A DNA stretch of 64,000 bases, taken from NCBI RefSeq assembly GCF_002327085.1, contig NZ_CP023429.1, forward strand, positions 682,001-746,000, in the 5' to 3' direction. Below are positions 1 to 7,117 of the stretch, one piece after another (the stretch's first letter is position 1; each line of letters starts with the position of its first letter). A model generated the notes under the pieces. That model did no database searches. It saw nothing but the letters and a program-made list of their open reading frames with translations, and was not told where the DNA came from. The translations under genes were made by a program, and so were the position numbers. The DNA comes from Neisseria weixii (GTDB lineage Bacteria; Pseudomonadota; Gammaproteobacteria; Burkholderiales; Neisseriaceae).

Positions 1-1
1 C

Positions 2-91
2 CGCAGCACCGCAGGCAAAATAGGCGGAGCCTTTATGAAAGCCGCTTCAAACCGCAGCAGCGGCGGCAGCGTGAGAACCAAACTTCCGTAA
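2..91 (+). CDS. C-terminal end of a conjugation gene, probably virB6/trbL (partial)
   Basis: An open frame enters from the window edge and stops at TAA 89-91. Only 29 residues are visible: a Gly/Ser-rich, basic tail ending SGGSVRTKLP with no hydrophobic segment. Such tails follow the membrane segments of VirB6/TrbL inner-membrane channel proteins, and the following genes are virB7-virB11, so virB6 is the expected occupant. The assignment rests on gene order and tail composition only. Confidence 0.45.
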   Translation, partial: RSTAGKIGGAFMKAASNRSSGGSVRTKLP

Positions 92-106
92 ATTGAAAGG
101 ATATGA

Positions 107-574
107 ATGATGACTGCACGTTTGTCCTGGGTTGCATATATTCCCTATTTGTCAGTCGGTTTTTTACTCTATTTTTGTATCGTGCTTGCCGTTTTTCCGA
201 TGATGTCGTATTTCGGTGTGACTATGAATAAAACATTGGCGGTGAACCTGTTGATGGTGCTGACGGTCTGTTATACGGCAGGGTTTCTGTGGATGGTTTA
301 CCGGGTTCGGCGTTGTAAGGCATATTTTAATCGGGACGGCGTTTGGTATTTCAAAGGTGTTTGGCCGTGGACATCAAAAATGCGCGGCATACGCTGGGAA
401 AATTTCCACCAAGCCCTATACCGTCAGGATGCCGCAGGTTTATTCTTTAAGACGTACACCATTTATCTGTTCGGCAGGGACGGCAGCACGGTAATCATTA
501 AAAATCTTTACGACGGCAGGAACTGGAGTGCGTTTGTGAACGACTATGCGCAGGACAGGGAACTGTCAACCTGA
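107..574 (+). CDS. two-pass membrane protein in the virB operon
   Basis: A 155-residue protein with two hydrophobic segments (about residues 11-33 and 44-65) and then a soluble domain of about 85 residues rich in aromatic residues (YFNRDGVWYF, WENFHQALY) that could be a small beta domain. An AAAGGA site precedes the tandem ATG codons at 107 and 110; either may start it. It sits between the presumed virB6 tail and virB7 with short spacing, so it is probably co-transcribed and located in the inner membrane. I recognise no family. An entry-exclusion or T4SS accessory role is only a guess from position. Confidence 0.75.
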   Translation: MMTARLSWVAYIPYLSVGFLLYFCIVLAVFPMMSYFGVTMNKTLAVNLLMVLTVCYTAGFLWMVYRVRRCKAYFNRDGVWYFKGVWPWTSKMRGIRWENFHQALYRQDAAGLFFKTYTIYLFGRDGSTVIIKNLYDGRNWSAFVNDYAQDRELST

Positions 575-591
575 TGGAACAGGAGTATGCG

Positions 592-756
592 ATGAAAAAA
601 GTTTTCGGTATTTTGGCCATAGCCGTCTTTATTTACGGCTACCTCAACCGCGATACCAACTTGGGTGTCGGTATCATCATGTTTTTTGCATTTTCTTTTT
701 GGGCAATCGTCTTTATCCGTGCGGCCAACAACCGCAGATATTGGGACGATTACTGA
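592..756 (+). CDS. small membrane protein in the virB operon
   Basis: 54 residues with two hydrophobic stretches (GILAIAVFIYGY and VGIIMFFAFSFWAIVFI) and a charged C-terminus NNRRYWDDY. ATG 592 is preferred over the upstream in-frame ATG 574 because AGGAG lies at 581-585, six bases ahead. It follows the preceding gene almost directly and precedes a hairpin and virB7. Function unknown; small two-pass proteins of this kind are common between virB6 and virB7 homologues. Confidence 0.65.
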   Translation: MKKVFGILAIAVFIYGYLNRDTNLGVGIIMFFAFSFWAIVFIRAANNRRYWDDY

Positions 757-771
757 CCGATAAACCAACTG

Positions 772-803
772 AAATCCGGTGGGCTGTCCGCCGGATTTTT
801 TTA
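772..803 (+). terminator. hairpin with T-run before virB7
   Basis: AAATCCGG (772-779) pairs with CCGGATTT (791-798) around an 11-base loop and runs into Ts. It is a good intrinsic terminator, but it lies inside the apparent virB operon, so it may attenuate transcription into virB7-virB11. Confidence 0.7.
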
Positions 804-820
804 TATTCAAAGGAATTGTC

Positions 821-946
821 ATGAAAAAAATCGTTTTCTTATTAGGTGTGTTGCCATTGATGGCAGCTGCCTGTTCTTCTGCGCCGAAACAGCCTTCAGG
901 CAAGCCGTTTCCCCTTAATCCCCATTATCAGACCGGAGTGAAATAA
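821..946 (+). CDS. virB7: VirB7-like lipoprotein
   Basis: A 41-residue lipoprotein: MKK start, hydrophobic core, and a cysteine at residue 18 in the context LMAAAC, followed by SSAPKQPSG. In VirB systems the small outer-membrane lipoprotein VirB7 stabilises VirB9 in the core complex. Size, lipobox and position just before virB8-virB9 all fit. The preceding AAGGAATT is a reasonable ribosome site. The stop codon TAA shares its last A with the virB8 ATG, which implies translational coupling. Sequence identity to known VirB7 proteins cannot be judged because the family is very short and divergent. Confidence 0.75.
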   Translation: MKKIVFLLGVLPLMAAACSSAPKQPSGKPFPLNPHYQTGVK

Positions 947-1689
947 TGTTTGGACGTGACCGCAAAAAACAGCCTGTGACAGAAGAAGCCTTGGAAAAAC
1001 AGCGTAAAAAATCTGTCAATCAGGAAGTGAACCAAATGTTGGAAATGGCTAACGGTTTTGAAAAATCTTTAGTTGAAACTGCTCAGAACAATGCCAGAAC
1101 TTGGCGGTACTTCGGTATCGGCTCGCTGGTTGTCGCAGGTATGGCCGTTGCCGCCGTCATGGGTCTGACCCCTTTTAAAGAGGTCATTCCCTTTGTTGCG
1201 CGCGTGAATGATACAACCGGCGCGGTAGACATCTTGACGACCATTAAGAACAAGCAGATGAAGTATGAAGAAGTGATTAACCGTTACTGGTTGGCCATGT
1301 ATGTCCGCTACCGTGAAAGCTATGACTGGGATAAGATTCAGGCGACTTACGATGCCACCAACCTGCTCAGCGCACCGCAGGTTCAGGCTGTGTTCAAAGC
1401 GTTTTACAACAGTCCGGCGGCACCGCATAAGATTCTTAAGCAGCATGCCAAGGTAGTGGTTAAAGTCACCAATATTTCATTTGTCGGCGACATGGCCCAA
1501 GTACGGTTTGAAAAAAGGGTGATACCCGTTACCGGTGAGGAAAACGCCCAACCGATTCCGCCTCAAAAAATGATTGCGACGATTGCCTTTGAATTCAAAT
1601 CGACACCGATGAAAGAGGCAGACCGTCTGATCAATCCTTTGGGTTTCCAAGTGCTGAGCTATGATGTTACGGAGGAAGTGGCACCATGA
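946..1689 (+). CDS. virB8: type IV secretion protein VirB8
   Basis: 247 residues: a cytoplasmic N-terminus of about 50 residues, one membrane segment at about 56-76 (IGSLVVAGMAVAAVMGL) and a periplasmic domain with the VirB8 pattern including NRYWLAMYVRYRESYDW and VRFEKRV. VirB8 is a bitopic inner-membrane protein that nucleates the T4SS and contacts VirB9 and VirB10. Its ATG overlaps the virB7 stop and its stop overlaps the virB9 start. Length is normal for the family (about 230-250) and the frame is intact. Confidence 0.92.
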   Translation: MFGRDRKKQPVTEEALEKQRKKSVNQEVNQMLEMANGFEKSLVETAQNNARTWRYFGIGSLVVAGMAVAAVMGLTPFKEVIPFVARVNDTTGAVDILTTIKNKQMKYEEVINRYWLAMYVRYRESYDWDKIQATYDATNLLSAPQVQAVFKAFYNSPAAPHKILKQHAKVVVKVTNISFVGDMAQVRFEKRVIPVTGEENAQPIPPQKMIATIAFEFKSTPMKEADRLINPLGFQVLSYDVTEEVAP

Positions 1690-2513
1690 CGAAACAAACA
1701 CTCATTTTAACCGGCCTGATGGCCGGTTTGTTTTTTCAGACGGCCTATGCTGCCGAAACACCCAAACGCTCGTCTATGACGGGCGTATCCAAAGTGTTGA
1801 CTATAACCCAATGATGTGGTCAATATCAAAGCCAAGCCGGGCTTCGTCACCATGATCCAGTTGCAGGATGGGAAACCATCAATAGCGGTGACAGTGCTTC
1901 ATTGGCAATGGGCTACGGTAAGGCTTGGGGTTTGACCAGCAAGGGGAACAATATCTATTTCAAACCCTTAAACCATCAGCCTACGACCAACCTTTTGTTT
2001 ACAACAAATAAGAAGCGCAGATATGCACTTCATCTGAGTATGGCCGGCAGTAAATCGCAGCCGACCTATATTTGGCATTCAATTACCCGGAGATGCCCGT
2101 TACAAGCAGTTGCTGGAGGAACAGAAACAGGTTCAGGCCGCTGCCGTCTTGCGCAGCAGCCAGAGTAGGAACAAAGCCGGCGGGGACTATAACCGCAACT
2201 ACTGGGTAAGGGTAAGAAGGCTCTCGCACCCACATCGGTTTACGATGACGGCAGGTTTACCTATCTGCGTTACGACGATGCCAAAAGCCTGCCGGCGGTT
2301 TTCCGGGTAAACAGCGACGGAACGGAAGCCGCCGTAAACAGCCATGTCGAAGGCGATACGCTGGTTATTCATGAGACGGCGGAAAAATTTGTTTTACGTC
2401 TCGGCAAATCGGTATTGGGCATAGAAAACCGCAGCTATGATGCAAAAGGCAAATTCAACATGACCGGCAGTACCAAAGGCAGAACCGTACGTTTGAGAAA
2501 GGGTAAGAAATGA
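1686..2513 (+). CDS. virB9: type IV secretion protein VirB9 (frame broken by five homopolymer contractions)
   Basis: Starts MTKQTLILTGLMAGLFFQTAYA, a signal peptide, but the frame breaks repeatedly. Adding one base in each of five short runs (A 1764-1766, C 1807-1809, G 1870-1872, T 2078-2079, G 2204-2206) restores one continuous VirB9/TrbG protein of about 275 residues: LVYDGRIQSVDYNP, VNIKAKPGFVTMIQL, TYIWHFNYPGDARY, then a C-terminal domain with VFRVNSDGTEAAV. VirB9 is the periplasmic/outer-membrane component of the core complex with VirB7 and VirB10. The stop overlaps the virB10 start. Because all five lesions are run shortenings and the flanking genes are intact, sequencing error is more likely than decay; if real, the T4SS would be dead. 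Confidence 0.85.
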
Positions 2514-3724
2514 ACCTGAATGATGATAACTTCAATATGGACAATGAACCCCGGAGCCTGAAAGAGCGTATCGGCGACAAAACCGTCGAACGGGGTATTC
2601 CCACCGAATTGAACGTCAAGAAGAAAAGGACGATGGCAACGGTCGGCTTTTTCCTTGCTGCAATGGTGGTGACTGCTGTTGCCGTCGGCGGTATTTTAAG
2701 TTTTACCGGCGGGGAGGATGAGGCGGCGGTTCAGGCTGAAGAAAATTCCATCAGCGGGCAAACGGGGCGCAAGGATTTGGAAGCCGAAAAGCAGGATTTG
2801 TTGGAAACAGTCGATAATCGGCCTGCTTCCGATACCGTCGCACCCGAGCCGCAGGAGCCACAGCCTGCCTCGGAGGCTGTGGCTCCTGCGGAACCGGTTG
2901 AACCTGTAGCGGCTTCCGGGCCGGCTCCTGACGAAAGGTTTGACAGCAGTTTGACACCGGTCGGTCTGAACGGAGGTTCGCCAATGTCTCTTTCGGGTTC
3001 ATCAGGGGAAAACCGGCCGGAAGGCGGCAGCGGGTCAATCGGTTCAACAGATGAGACTGCCGGCACCTATTCGGGTAATCCGTTGACAGCCAAATTACGT
3101 CCTGGGGTATATCGCGCCACTCAGGCTGAAGAACGCGGCGATCCGACTTATCTCATGAGCCGGGGAACGGGCATATCCTGCGTTACCACCACCAAAATCG
3201 TTACCACACATCCGGGGCTGGTCCGCTGTCAGGTAACGAAAGACGTTTATTCCGCAGACGGTTCCACCCTTTTGGTAGAACGCGGTTCAACGGTCATCGG
3301 TGAACAGACATCGGCTTTGACGCAAGGACAGGCACGGGTTTTTGCATTATGGAATACGCTCGAAACGCCGGAAGGCATCCGTGTGGCATTGGACAGTCCC
3401 GGCGGGGATCCATTGGGTGCGTCCGGCCATCCGGCCAAAGTCAAACACCACTTTTGGCAGCGCATCGGCGGCGCGGTCATGATCAGCATGATTCAGGACG
3501 TTGTTGACGGTGCTAATAACCGGCGCAGCAATAAGGGAACCGAAGTAAGTTTTGAGACGACCACGGAATCGGCTCAAGATATTGCAACGGAAATCCTGAA
3601 AAACAGCATCAACATTCCGCCGACCGGTTATGTGAATCAGGGGACGGAAATCATGATTTTTGTCGCCCGCGATGTCGATTTTTCCGGTGTCTATGAAAAC
3701 GTAACGGTTTCCAACCGTTATTAA
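2510..3724 (+). CDS. virB10: type IV secretion protein VirB10/TrbI
   Basis: 404 residues: cytoplasmic N-terminus, one membrane segment at about 44-64 (VGFFLAAMVVTAVAVGGI), a Pro/Glu/Ala-rich periplasmic linker (about 90-150), a Ser/Gly-rich stretch, and the C-terminal TrbI domain (about 190-404) with TYLMSRGTGISCVTTTKI and the terminal VNQGTEIMIFVARDVDF. VirB10 spans both membranes and transmits ATPase energy to the outer-membrane pore. The ATG overlaps the virB9 stop (ATGA). Length and domain order are normal. Confidence 0.95.
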   Translation: MNLNDDNFNMDNEPRSLKERIGDKTVERGIPTELNVKKKRTMATVGFFLAAMVVTAVAVGGILSFTGGEDEAAVQAEENSISGQTGRKDLEAEKQDLLETVDNRPASDTVAPEPQEPQPASEAVAPAEPVEPVAASGPAPDERFDSSLTPVGLNGGSPMSLSGSSGENRPEGGSGSIGSTDETAGTYSGNPLTAKLRPGVYRATQAEERGDPTYLMSRGTGISCVTTTKIVTTHPGLVRCQVTKDVYSADGSTLLVERGSTVIGEQTSALTQGQARVFALWNTLETPEGIRVALDSPGGDPLGASGHPAKVKHHFWQRIGGAVMISMIQDVVDGANNRRSNKGTEVSFETTTESAQDIATEILKNSINIPPTGYVNQGTEIMIFVARDVDFSGVYENVTVSNRY

Positions 3725-3781
3725 GCCCAAGCCGCTTCTCAGTAAGCAGCTGAATTTTTAATGACCGTTAAAGGAACAGAT

Positions 3782-4873
3782 ATGCACGACAGTTCCATTT
3801 CGTCCCGCAATCTGCTGGACAAACTTCAGTTAACCGAATACCTCAATACTTCGGGGATAACGGAAGTTTTTATCAACCGTCCGGGCGAGGTATTTTTAGA
3901 AGGGGAATACGGGCGTATCAGATATGAACGTCCCGATTTGACTTTGCCCGTATTGGAAAAGCTGGCCAATACGCTGTGTACGTTTAATAAAAAACACATC
4001 AGTTACGAATCTCCTATCCATTCGGTGACATTGCCTGACGGCGAACGCGGCCACATCATGATGCCGCCTTCTTGCGAAGACGGCACAATGGTGTTTGCCT
4101 TCCGTAAGCCGTCCAACAGCCGTTTCAGCTTGGGTGACTATATCGAGACAGGCCGTCTGAAAGCATTTAACGATGTATCTGCGCACGGCGTACCCGAATG
4201 CCGTGAGGCTGCGGAAATTGAAATAGACAACCGCTATGTCCGGGACATCTGCGACAAAATGAAGCTGCCTTACGGTGTGAAGCTGGCTGACTGGCAATAT
4301 CTGATGTTAGAGCATAAGGCCGACGGAAATCTGGCCGAGTTTTTTAAAATTGCGATCGCACGCAAGCTGAACATCTGCATGGTCGGCGGTACGGGTTCCG
4401 GCAAAACCACCTTTACCAAAGCCCTTGCCGATTTAATACCTGAAAACGAGCGTTTGATTACCATCGAAGATACGCACGAATTGAGTCTGCCCAATCACCC
4501 CAACCATGCCCATCTTTTCTATAAAGAACACATTTCGGCCAAAATGATTGTGGCTGCCTGCATGCGTTTGAAACCCGACCGGATTTTTTTGACCGAGCTT
4601 CGCGGCGATGAAGCATGGGACTACTTGGCTGCACTCAATACCGGACACCCGGGCGGTTTGACTTCGGTTCACGCTAATGATGCCCGTTCCGTCCACTACC
4701 GTATCGCACAGTTGGCAATGGAATCTCCGGCCGGCCAAAATATGGATCATTCCTACATCTTGAATACGGTTCGGGCAACCATTGATGTGATTTGCTATTT
4801 TGAAAAAACGCGTATGACGGAGCTTTATTACGACCCCGTTGAAAAATTTTATGCCATGCAAGGCCGTCTGTAA
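3782..4873 (+). CDS. virB11: type IV secretion ATPase VirB11
   Basis: A 363-residue traffic ATPase. Walker A GGTGSGKTT lies near residue 202, a Walker B/Asp-box region RPDRIFLTELRGDEAW follows, and the His box GHPGGLTSVHAN is present. VirB11 forms hexamers at the inner membrane and powers pilus assembly and DNA transfer. ATG 3782 is chosen over in-frame ATG 3761 because AAAGGA lies 6-7 bases before it. The gene ends in a partial uptake-sequence context (GGCCGTCTG followed by TAA). Confidence 0.95.
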   Translation: MHDSSISSRNLLDKLQLTEYLNTSGITEVFINRPGEVFLEGEYGRIRYERPDLTLPVLEKLANTLCTFNKKHISYESPIHSVTLPDGERGHIMMPPSCEDGTMVFAFRKPSNSRFSLGDYIETGRLKAFNDVSAHGVPECREAAEIEIDNRYVRDICDKMKLPYGVKLADWQYLMLEHKADGNLAEFFKIAIARKLNICMVGGTGSGKTTFTKALADLIPENERLITIEDTHELSLPNHPNHAHLFYKEHISAKMIVAACMRLKPDRIFLTELRGDEAWDYLAALNTGHPGGLTSVHANDARSVHYRIAQLAMESPAGQNMDHSYILNTVRATIDVICYFEKTRMTELYYDPVEKFYAMQGRL

Positions 4874-4908
4874 CGGCCGCTTTTTATGCCTTGGTAAGGA
4901 TTACGAAA

Positions 4909-5406
4909 ATGAACTGTACTGAAGACATTCCAATGCACCTTAAAATTCTCGACCCATGCAGCGGCAGTCGCATGATGTGGTTTGACCGACAGAACCCGCA
5001 CGCCCTGTTTGGCGATATACGCAGCGAAACCCACCGGCTGAAAGACAGAAAATATCAGCGCAGTCTGGAAATTCACCCATACATCCGCATGGATTTCCGC
5101 AACCTGCCTTTTCAGGACGGTCAATTCAAACTGGTTGCCTTCGACCCGCCCCACCTTGTTCATGCCGGTGCGAAATCATGGCTGGCACTCAAATACGGCA
5201 AACTGGGGCAAACATGGCAGGAAGACTTGCGGCAGGGCTTTGCCGAATGTTTCCGTGTTTTGGAAGCAGACGGTGTATTGGTTTTCAAATGGAACGAAGA
5301 CCAAATCAGAGCCGAACAAGTATTGGAACTTACGCCTTACAAACCGCTGTTCGGTCACACCACAGGAAAACGCGGCAAGACGCTGTGGTTTACTTTTATG
5401 AAATAA
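4909..5406 (+). CDS. class I SAM-dependent methyltransferase-like protein
   Basis: 165 residues. LKILDPCSGSRMMWFD resembles the SAM-binding motif I, and FDPPH (in LVAFDPPHLVHAG) resembles the DPPY-type catalytic motif IV of amino-methyltransferases; FKWNEDQI follows in the C-terminal half. Similar small proteins occur in phages and integrative elements, where they are annotated as DNA or generic methyltransferases. ATG 4909 follows AAGGA by eight bases; an upstream TTG is less likely. It lies between virB11 and ssb, so it travels with the transfer operon. A role in protecting transferred DNA is inference; no target domain is visible. Confidence 0.7.
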   Translation: MNCTEDIPMHLKILDPCSGSRMMWFDRQNPHALFGDIRSETHRLKDRKYQRSLEIHPYIRMDFRNLPFQDGQFKLVAFDPPHLVHAGAKSWLALKYGKLGQTWQEDLRQGFAECFRVLEADGVLVFKWNEDQIRAEQVLELTPYKPLFGHTTGKRGKTLWFTFMK

Positions 5407-5419
5407 AAAGGACTTTATC

Positions 5420-5788
5420 ATGCCATACCTGAACCGTATCGAAGTGATGGGCAATTTGGGCAAAGACCCGGAATTGCGTTATTTGGCCAATCAAACACCG
5501 GTGACCACCATATCCCTCGCCTATACCGAAAAATGGCGCGACAAGGCCACCAATGAACCGCGCGAGCGTATCGAATGGTTTACCGTCGTGCTGTACGGCA
5601 AACAGGCGGAAACGGTTTGCCGCTATATGAAAAAAGGTGACTGCCTATGGGTAGCCGGTAAGATGCAGTCGCGCCGCTACGGCCATCACGGCGTTGAGAA
5701 AACGGTATATGAAATCATCGCCGGGGAAATGCAGATTATCCATACCAAGCAGCAGGGAGAAACGGCAGCCGGTTTGGATTATCTGTAA
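5420..5788 (+). CDS. ssb: single-stranded DNA-binding protein
   Basis: 122 residues with the SSB OB-fold pattern: NRIEVMGNLGKDPELRYL at the start and ERIEWFTVVLYGKQAE in the middle. It is shorter than chromosomal SSB (about 170-180) and lacks the acidic DDDIPF-type C-terminal tail used to recruit partner enzymes. Element-borne SSBs are thought to coat transferred strands in the recipient. It follows the methyltransferase-like gene by 13 bases and ends directly before an uptake sequence. Confidence 0.92.
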   Translation: MPYLNRIEVMGNLGKDPELRYLANQTPVTTISLAYTEKWRDKATNEPRERIEWFTVVLYGKQAETVCRYMKKGDCLWVAGKMQSRRYGHHGVEKTVYEIIAGEMQIIHTKQQGETAAGLDYL

Positions 5789-5847
5789 GGCCGTCTGAAA
5801 AACAAACCGGCTGTTTTTTACACAGCCGTTCCTGATGGAGTGCCCCC

Positions 5848-6357
5848 ATGTTTCCGAAATTGAGACAGGCGGCCGGTTCGATACCGGCCGTTCTTTTATC
5901 CATCGCCACCGCCGCAGCGGGCTGGTGGTATCACGGTCTGTCCGATACCGGGCATGAGTTCCGCTGCCGTGTGGTCGGGGTTGCCGACGGCGATACCTTC
6001 CTTTGTCTGTCCGGACAGGAAAAGACGACCATCCGTCTGCGCGGCATCGATGCCCCGGAAAAAACACAGGCTTACGGCCGGGATGCCCAGGAGTTTTTGT
6101 CCGGACTGGTTTTCGGGAAAACGGTGTCCGTTACCGTCTACGGTAAAGACCGGTACGGCCGCATACTCGGCATGGTTAATGTAAACGGACGTGATGTCAA
6201 TCACGCGATGGTCGCTGCCGGATATGCCTGGGTGTACCGGCGGCATAACGAAGATGCCGTAATGCTCCGTGCGGAAGGAGCGGCCAGAATCGGCAAATCG
6301 GGCTTGTGGGCAGATGCCCGTCCGGTCAATCCGGCCGAGTACCGCCAACGGCATTGA
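5848..6357 (+). CDS. exported thermonuclease (SNase family)
   Basis: 169 residues. A hydrophobic N-terminal segment (about 10-28) suggests export or membrane anchoring. The staphylococcal-nuclease core follows: GVADGDTF, IRLRGIDAPEKTQ (catalytic Arg and acidic residues), KDRYGRILG and AAGYAWVYRR. These enzymes cleave DNA and RNA with calcium. Such genes are common on conjugative plasmids; their role in transfer is unclear. Here it directly precedes the secreted toxin-like gene, inside the transfer operon. Confidence 0.88.
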   Translation: MFPKLRQAAGSIPAVLLSIATAAAGWWYHGLSDTGHEFRCRVVGVADGDTFLCLSGQEKTTIRLRGIDAPEKTQAYGRDAQEFLSGLVFGKTVSVTVYGKDRYGRILGMVNVNGRDVNHAMVAAGYAWVYRRHNEDAVMLRAEGAARIGKSGLWADARPVNPAEYRQRH

Positions 6358-6446
6358 CGCAGGCCGTCTGAAAATGAATTAGGTTGCTTTTTTCATTCCT
6401 TAAAATTAGGATATTCACTCCATCAACTTGGGAATGGAAATGACGT

Positions 6447-6797
6447 ATGAAAACCAAGCAATTACTGCATCCGCTTTTGGTTGCTTTAAGTTTGGCCGGT
6501 ACCGTATTTTTACCGCTGGGTTCCGTATATGCTGCCCCGTATTTTTCCACAACGGCAGCAGCAACCAAAGCGGCGGAAAGAATCGGTTACAGAAAGACCG
6601 GGCAGGTTTCCAGCGGACAAGCCGTATATGAAGCGACTAAAGCTGCAAAAGTCAAAGGATTGCCGTACATTACTCCCGATGTTGACAGCCACAAGGGAGG
6701 AGCATGGAAAGCGACCAAAACCGTTGCGGCTTTAGGCAGCAAACAGACCCGTCTCGGCACTTATAACGAAGACTTAACAGTACGCATAGGAGATTAA
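6447..6797 (+). CDS. secreted Ntox21-like toxin domain protein
   Basis: 116 residues with a Sec signal peptide (cleavage expected after GSVYA, about residue 30). The mature part matches what I know of the Ntox21 polymorphic-toxin domain: AAERIGYRKTGQ, then LPYITPDVDSHKGGAWK and LGSKQTRLGTYNEDL...RIGD. Ntox21 is usually a C-terminal domain of large polymorphic toxins and is predicted to be an RNase; here it stands alone behind its own signal peptide. It is followed after three bases by a 61-residue gene fitting an immunity protein. Family assignment is from memory of the motif, not a search. Confidence 0.7.
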   Translation: MKTKQLLHPLLVALSLAGTVFLPLGSVYAAPYFSTTAAATKAAERIGYRKTGQVSSGQAVYEATKAAKVKGLPYITPDVDSHKGGAWKATKTVAALGSKQTRLGTYNEDLTVRIGD

Positions 6798-6800
6798 ACA

Positions 6801-6986
6801 ATGAACATGACCGAATGGGATGACAGACAGAAAAGCATTGCCCAAGTGATTCAGGAATTAAAAACCTTTGAAGACCAAGAACTGGTTGTTGTCGTAACCG
6901 ATGACGAAGGAGAAACATTCAAAACCGTCAAATTGGTCAGCAAAGGTTTTGACGGCGACAAGGTGTACTGTGCCTTACATATTTAG
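6801..6986 (+). CDS. putative immunity protein for the Ntox21-like toxin
   Basis: 61 residues, acidic (MTEWDDRQ, FEDQELVVVVTDDEGE), no signal peptide, no membrane segment. TAGGAG is correctly spaced before ATG 6801. A small acidic cytosolic protein immediately after a toxin gene is the usual layout of an immunity gene, and a terminator follows at 7004. I do not recognise the sequence family; the role is inferred from position and size. Confidence 0.6.
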   Translation: MNMTEWDDRQKSIAQVIQELKTFEDQELVVVVTDDEGETFKTVKLVSKGFDGDKVYCALHI

Positions 6987-7003
6987 CCGTAAAAACGAGC
7001 CGG

Positions 7004-7033
7004 CAGCCTGAAAAGTGATTTTCAGGCTGTTTT
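7004..7033 (+). terminator. terminator after the toxin/immunity pair, Kingella-like DUS dialect
   Basis: CAGCCTGAAAA (7004-7014) and TTTTCAGGCTG (7019-7029) form an 11-bp stem with a 4-base loop, followed by Ts. The left arm extends to CGGCAGCCTGAA, 11 of 12 matches to the Kingella uptake sequence AGGCAGCCTGAA, not the AG-DUS used elsewhere in the window. Confidence 0.8.
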
Positions 7034-7081
7034 GTTACATTGGACGCAGTAAGGCCGTCTGAAAAAAAACTGTAACCGTAT

Positions 7082-7104
7082 GCCCGCCCCGTGCGGGCTT
7101 TTTT
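7082..7104 (+). terminator. intrinsic terminator before virD4
   Basis: GCCCGC (7082-7087) and GCGGGC (7093-7098) with loop CCCGT, then six Ts. It separates the toxin/immunity pair from virD4, whose ATG is 14 bases further on. Confidence 0.75.
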
Positions 7105-7117
7105 AATGGGGTAGAAG

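Noticed and set aside
1661..2310. Several short ORFs across virB9
   Set aside because: They are fragments of one VirB9 frame split by run contractions, not separate genes.
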